DNA of 7,058 bases from Deltaproteobacteria bacterium (GTDB taxonomy: Bacteria; Desulfobacterota; DSM-4660; Desulfatiglandales; HGW-15): contig JAFDIC010000208.1 of NCBI GenBank assembly GCA_019308525.1, positions 1 through 7,058 of the forward strand. Direction: 5' to 3'. A model generated the notes under the pieces. It was not told the DNA's origin and did not search any database. It saw nothing but the letters and a program-made list of their open reading frames with translations. Numbering within the stretch: position 1 is the first letter of the stretch; each line of letters starts with the position of its first letter. Positions 5,591 to 7,058 of this stretch are shown piece after piece. Both the position numbers and the translations under genes were made by a program.

Positions 5591-5856
5591 ACCTGCCCGT
5601 AGCCGCGGTGATTTTGTAGCTGTTTTATCAATTGTGTAGGCCTGACCCCCATCTCTGCAACAGCACGGGAATTTGATTCCACCATCTGGACCCAAGATTT
5701 CCATTTTAAGGAAATGCCCGATGTAAGATATTTCCCCAAGAAATAAGGCGCCGCTTGAGTCACAGCAGTCGCCTGGGCAATCGTAAAGGCAGTAGGCCTT
5801 GCTTCGCCTGGACAGGGGTTCCCCATGAATGGCCTGTGGGTGTGCGGGAGAATTCC
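5591..5856. other. Intergenic stretch between convergent genes
   Basis: The ATPase (rightward) and the exported-protein gene (leftward) converge here. It contains the repeat unit at 5623-5650 and a small AT-rich hairpin ATTTCC (5697-5702) / GGAAAT (5710-5715) without a U-run. Two leftward open frames cross it, but both run into the antisense of the ATPase and neither has a convincing start. No strong terminator is visible. Confidence 0.4.
5623..5650 (+). repeat. Short repeat unit right of the ATPase
   Basis: The first 14 bases match the unit at 4359-4372 at 12 positions, in direct orientation. The following part, ATTGTGTAGGCC (5631-5642), is identical to 3078-3089 near the toxin gene. This site therefore joins two related repeats and lies only 33 bases after the ATPase stop. 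Confidence 0.4.
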
Positions 5857-6351
5857 TTAATATTCGTGAAACTGATCGCCCATTTCAGCGTCCAAATCAA
5901 ACCATGAGATAAATGTGTCCCACCAAACCTTTCTATTTTTTTTTCTTGCCGCCTCCGCTGCAGCCCCATCTGAGCCTGCAAAGACTATTACGGTCTGCAT
6001 AGGGTCCCATACCTTGAATTTTAGGTACATCTCGCCATTACCCTTCTGGGCAATATATCTAAATTCGTCCTCAGAAAGGACCTCCTTTGCAAGCGCCATT
6101 ATACCATCAGGCTCGTCGATCCCGCCCATGAGAACGATAAACGGGCTTTTTTTATATTTATTGAACTCCTGGGGGGTTATGTGTTTTAACGGGACCTCAT
6201 GTAAGGTCAAAAAATCCACCCATTTTTGAGAAGCCTCATAGGTCGCCTTGCTCGCCACAACAATAAGTTCTTTTGCCGAAGCGGTATTTGTAAGACCTAC
6301 ACATAGGAGACATAATGCCGCGCCGACTGTAAGTGTTCTTATGACTCTCAT
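5857..6351 (-). CDS. Small exported protein of unknown function next to an arylsulfotransferase
   Basis: This 164-residue protein has a classic Sec signal peptide. Basic MRVIR is followed by a hydrophobic core (about 6-20) and a likely signal peptidase I site after ASA (residue 26). The mature part of about 138 residues is hydrophilic with alpha/beta character. Notable segments are ELIVVASKATYEASQKW, a Gly-rich FIVLMGGIDEPDG, and TVIVFAGSDGAAAEAARKKN, which look like successive strand-turn-helix units. I do not recognise a catalytic motif. The ATG at 6351 is preferred over one at 6411, because it follows GGAGG (6362-6366) by 10 bases and puts the signal peptide at the N-terminus. It follows the arylsulfotransferase gene by 108 bases on the same strand, so cotranscription and a shared periplasmic role are likely but inferred. 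The gene looks complete. Confidence 0.82.
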   Translation of the reverse strand: MRVIRTLTVGAALCLLCVGLTNTASAKELIVVASKATYEASQKWVDFLTLHEVPLKHITPQEFNKYKKSPFIVLMGGIDEPDGIMALAKEVLSEDEFRYIAQKGNGEMYLKFKVWDPMQTVIVFAGSDGAAAEAARKKNRKVWWDTFISWFDLDAEMGDQFHEY

Positions 6352-6388
6352 TCTTTTACTTCCTCCAGTAGATCTCACAGAAGGGACA

Positions 6389-6409
6389 GGACGGGGATTT
6401 CCCCCGCCC
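6389..6409 (-). other. GC-rich hairpin between the two right-end genes
   Basis: CGGGG (6392-6396) pairs with CCCCG (6402-6406) around a 5-base loop, extended by two further pairs after one mismatch. No U-run follows on the minus strand. It is therefore a weak terminator at best, perhaps an mRNA stability or attenuation element between the arylsulfotransferase and the exported protein. Confidence 0.3.
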
Positions 6410-6459
6410 ATTTCCTTCTGGAAGCACTCGATATTCAGACGCTCCTTCGTTAATGCTTT

Positions 6460-7058
6460 TTATTTTTGGTACCTATTCCGCCCTTTTGCGGGCATAGTCA
6501 GGGACGGTCCTGCTATCGGCATTTTGAAGCCTGAAGGGGAAACGTACGGCACAGCGGGTCCTTTAGCAGGAGGCAGATTTCTAAATTGTGGTGCGAAATC
6601 CTGTGCATATCTATGAGACCTAAAAATGTGGGGCATGGTGTGAATGTACTCCCATACTATCTCAAAATCTTTGGTAACCTCAAAAAGCCTTCCGTGCTCC
6701 CCAGAAGTTATAAGCGTATTACCGTTGGGGAGTCTCTCTGCACCGCTGATATAACGGGAGAAGTGCCCCCTATTCCTAGGGCTGGGCGTTTCCCAAACAA
6801 CTTTACTTGTCTTTGGATCAACTTCAACAGCGCGTGAACCATCGGCGTACATCCCGTTGTCATAAATCAGGATATTTCCACCGCCAGGGAGATTTGACGG
6901 AATCTCGTGTGCGCAGTGCTGTCCACCTAATGTGTCTTTGGCAGTTCGTCTCTTATACTCGATCTGTCCTGTCTCCTTATCAAGGTAGGCCAGATTTCCC
7001 CACCTCCACTTTACCTTACCAGTTTTTTTATCAACGATGTAAACGGTATCGGTATGCT
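6460..7058 (-). CDS. Arylsulfotransferase (ASST) family protein, C-terminal part
   Basis: The visible 198 residues are the C-terminal part of a beta-propeller of the arylsulfotransferase family; the N-terminus lies beyond 7058. ASST enzymes move sulfate between phenolic compounds in the periplasm through a sulfo-histidine, and related PQQ-like propellers have other roles. Family features seen are the blade repeat TVYIVDKKTGKVKWRWG, then GGQHCAHEI followed by NLPGGGNILIYDNG, then AVEVDPKTSKVVWE, and SGAERLPNGNTLITSGEHG followed by LFEVTKDFEIVWEY. Histidines in QHCAHE are candidates for the conserved active-site region, but I cannot align them without the full protein. The C-terminus ends in a Pro/Lys-rich tail with TAA at 6460-6462. 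A signal peptide, if any, is outside the window. The downstream exported protein is probably in the same operon. Confidence 0.82.
   Translation of the reverse strand, partial: HTDTVYIVDKKTGKVKWRWGNLAYLDKETGQIEYKRRTAKDTLGGQHCAHEIPSNLPGGGNILIYDNGMYADGSRAVEVDPKTSKVVWETPSPRNRGHFSRYISGAERLPNGNTLITSGEHGRLFEVTKDFEIVWEYIHTMPHIFRSHRYAQDFAPQFRNLPPAKGPAVPYVSPSGFKMPIAGPSLTMPAKGRNRYQK

Noticed and set aside
5482..5826. Leftward 114-codon open frame
   Set aside because: It overlaps the ATPase 3' end in antisense and crosses a repeat unit. It has no ribosome binding site and no family resemblance.
5453..5856. Leftward cysteine-rich open frame (contains CLYDCPGDCCDSSG)
   Set aside because: Interesting composition, but the only ATG (5704) lies after this cysteine-rich part. 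The frame runs through the repeat at 5623-5650 and then antisense to the ATPase, so I treat it as chance or as remains of a gene.
6352..6411. Longer start for the exported protein at 6411
   Set aside because: It would put 20 Gly/Pro/Arg-rich residues before a textbook signal peptide. The ATG at 6351 has its own GGAGG site.

Overview
The window looks like chromosomal sequence of a mid-GC Gram-negative bacterium, most plausibly from the Desulfobacterota (former Deltaproteobacteria) or a similar anaerobic lineage. This is an inference from gene style and the kinds of repeats present, not from a marker phylogeny. Two housekeeping or metabolic genes at the left end are followed by a repeat-rich accessory stretch, and two genes for exported proteins lie at the right end.

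Left (1-1921): trpS (tryptophanyl-tRNA synthetase) runs leftward and loses its C-terminal end at the window edge. A divergent classical short-chain dehydrogenase/reductase runs rightward. The 286-base gap between them holds a good sigma70-like promoter for trpS and a weak candidate for the dehydrogenase.

Middle (1922-4465): all genes here point left. There is a two-gene unit of unknown function: a 210-residue protein with a five-cysteine cluster, and a small 87-residue ORF whose start overlaps its stop. Next comes a VapBC-type toxin-antitoxin pair (ribbon-helix-helix antitoxin and PIN toxin, 11-base overlap) with a promoter and palindromic operator candidates. The intergenic DNA carries two copies of a REP-like hairpin with a GTAG head, a diverged direct repeat, and an in-frame remnant of an AAA ATPase (DUF4143 type) that keeps its Walker B region but not its P-loop.

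ATPase module (4359-5650): an intact archaeal-type AAA/STAND-like ATPase with a C-terminal winged-helix-like region is expressed rightward. Its promoter has the -10 box embedded in a perfect 14+14 bp inverted repeat. Two similar short direct repeats lie just outside the gene, which suggests a repeat-bounded accessory cassette.

Right (5857-7058): a leftward pair encodes an arylsulfotransferase-family beta-propeller (N-terminus outside the window) and, downstream, a small Sec-exported protein of unknown function. They probably form an operon acting in the periplasm.

No rRNA, tRNA, CRISPR array or intact transposase is visible. The least explained items are the cysteine-cluster gene with its overlapping small partner, the palindrome-controlled ATPase, and the exported protein next to the arylsulfotransferase.
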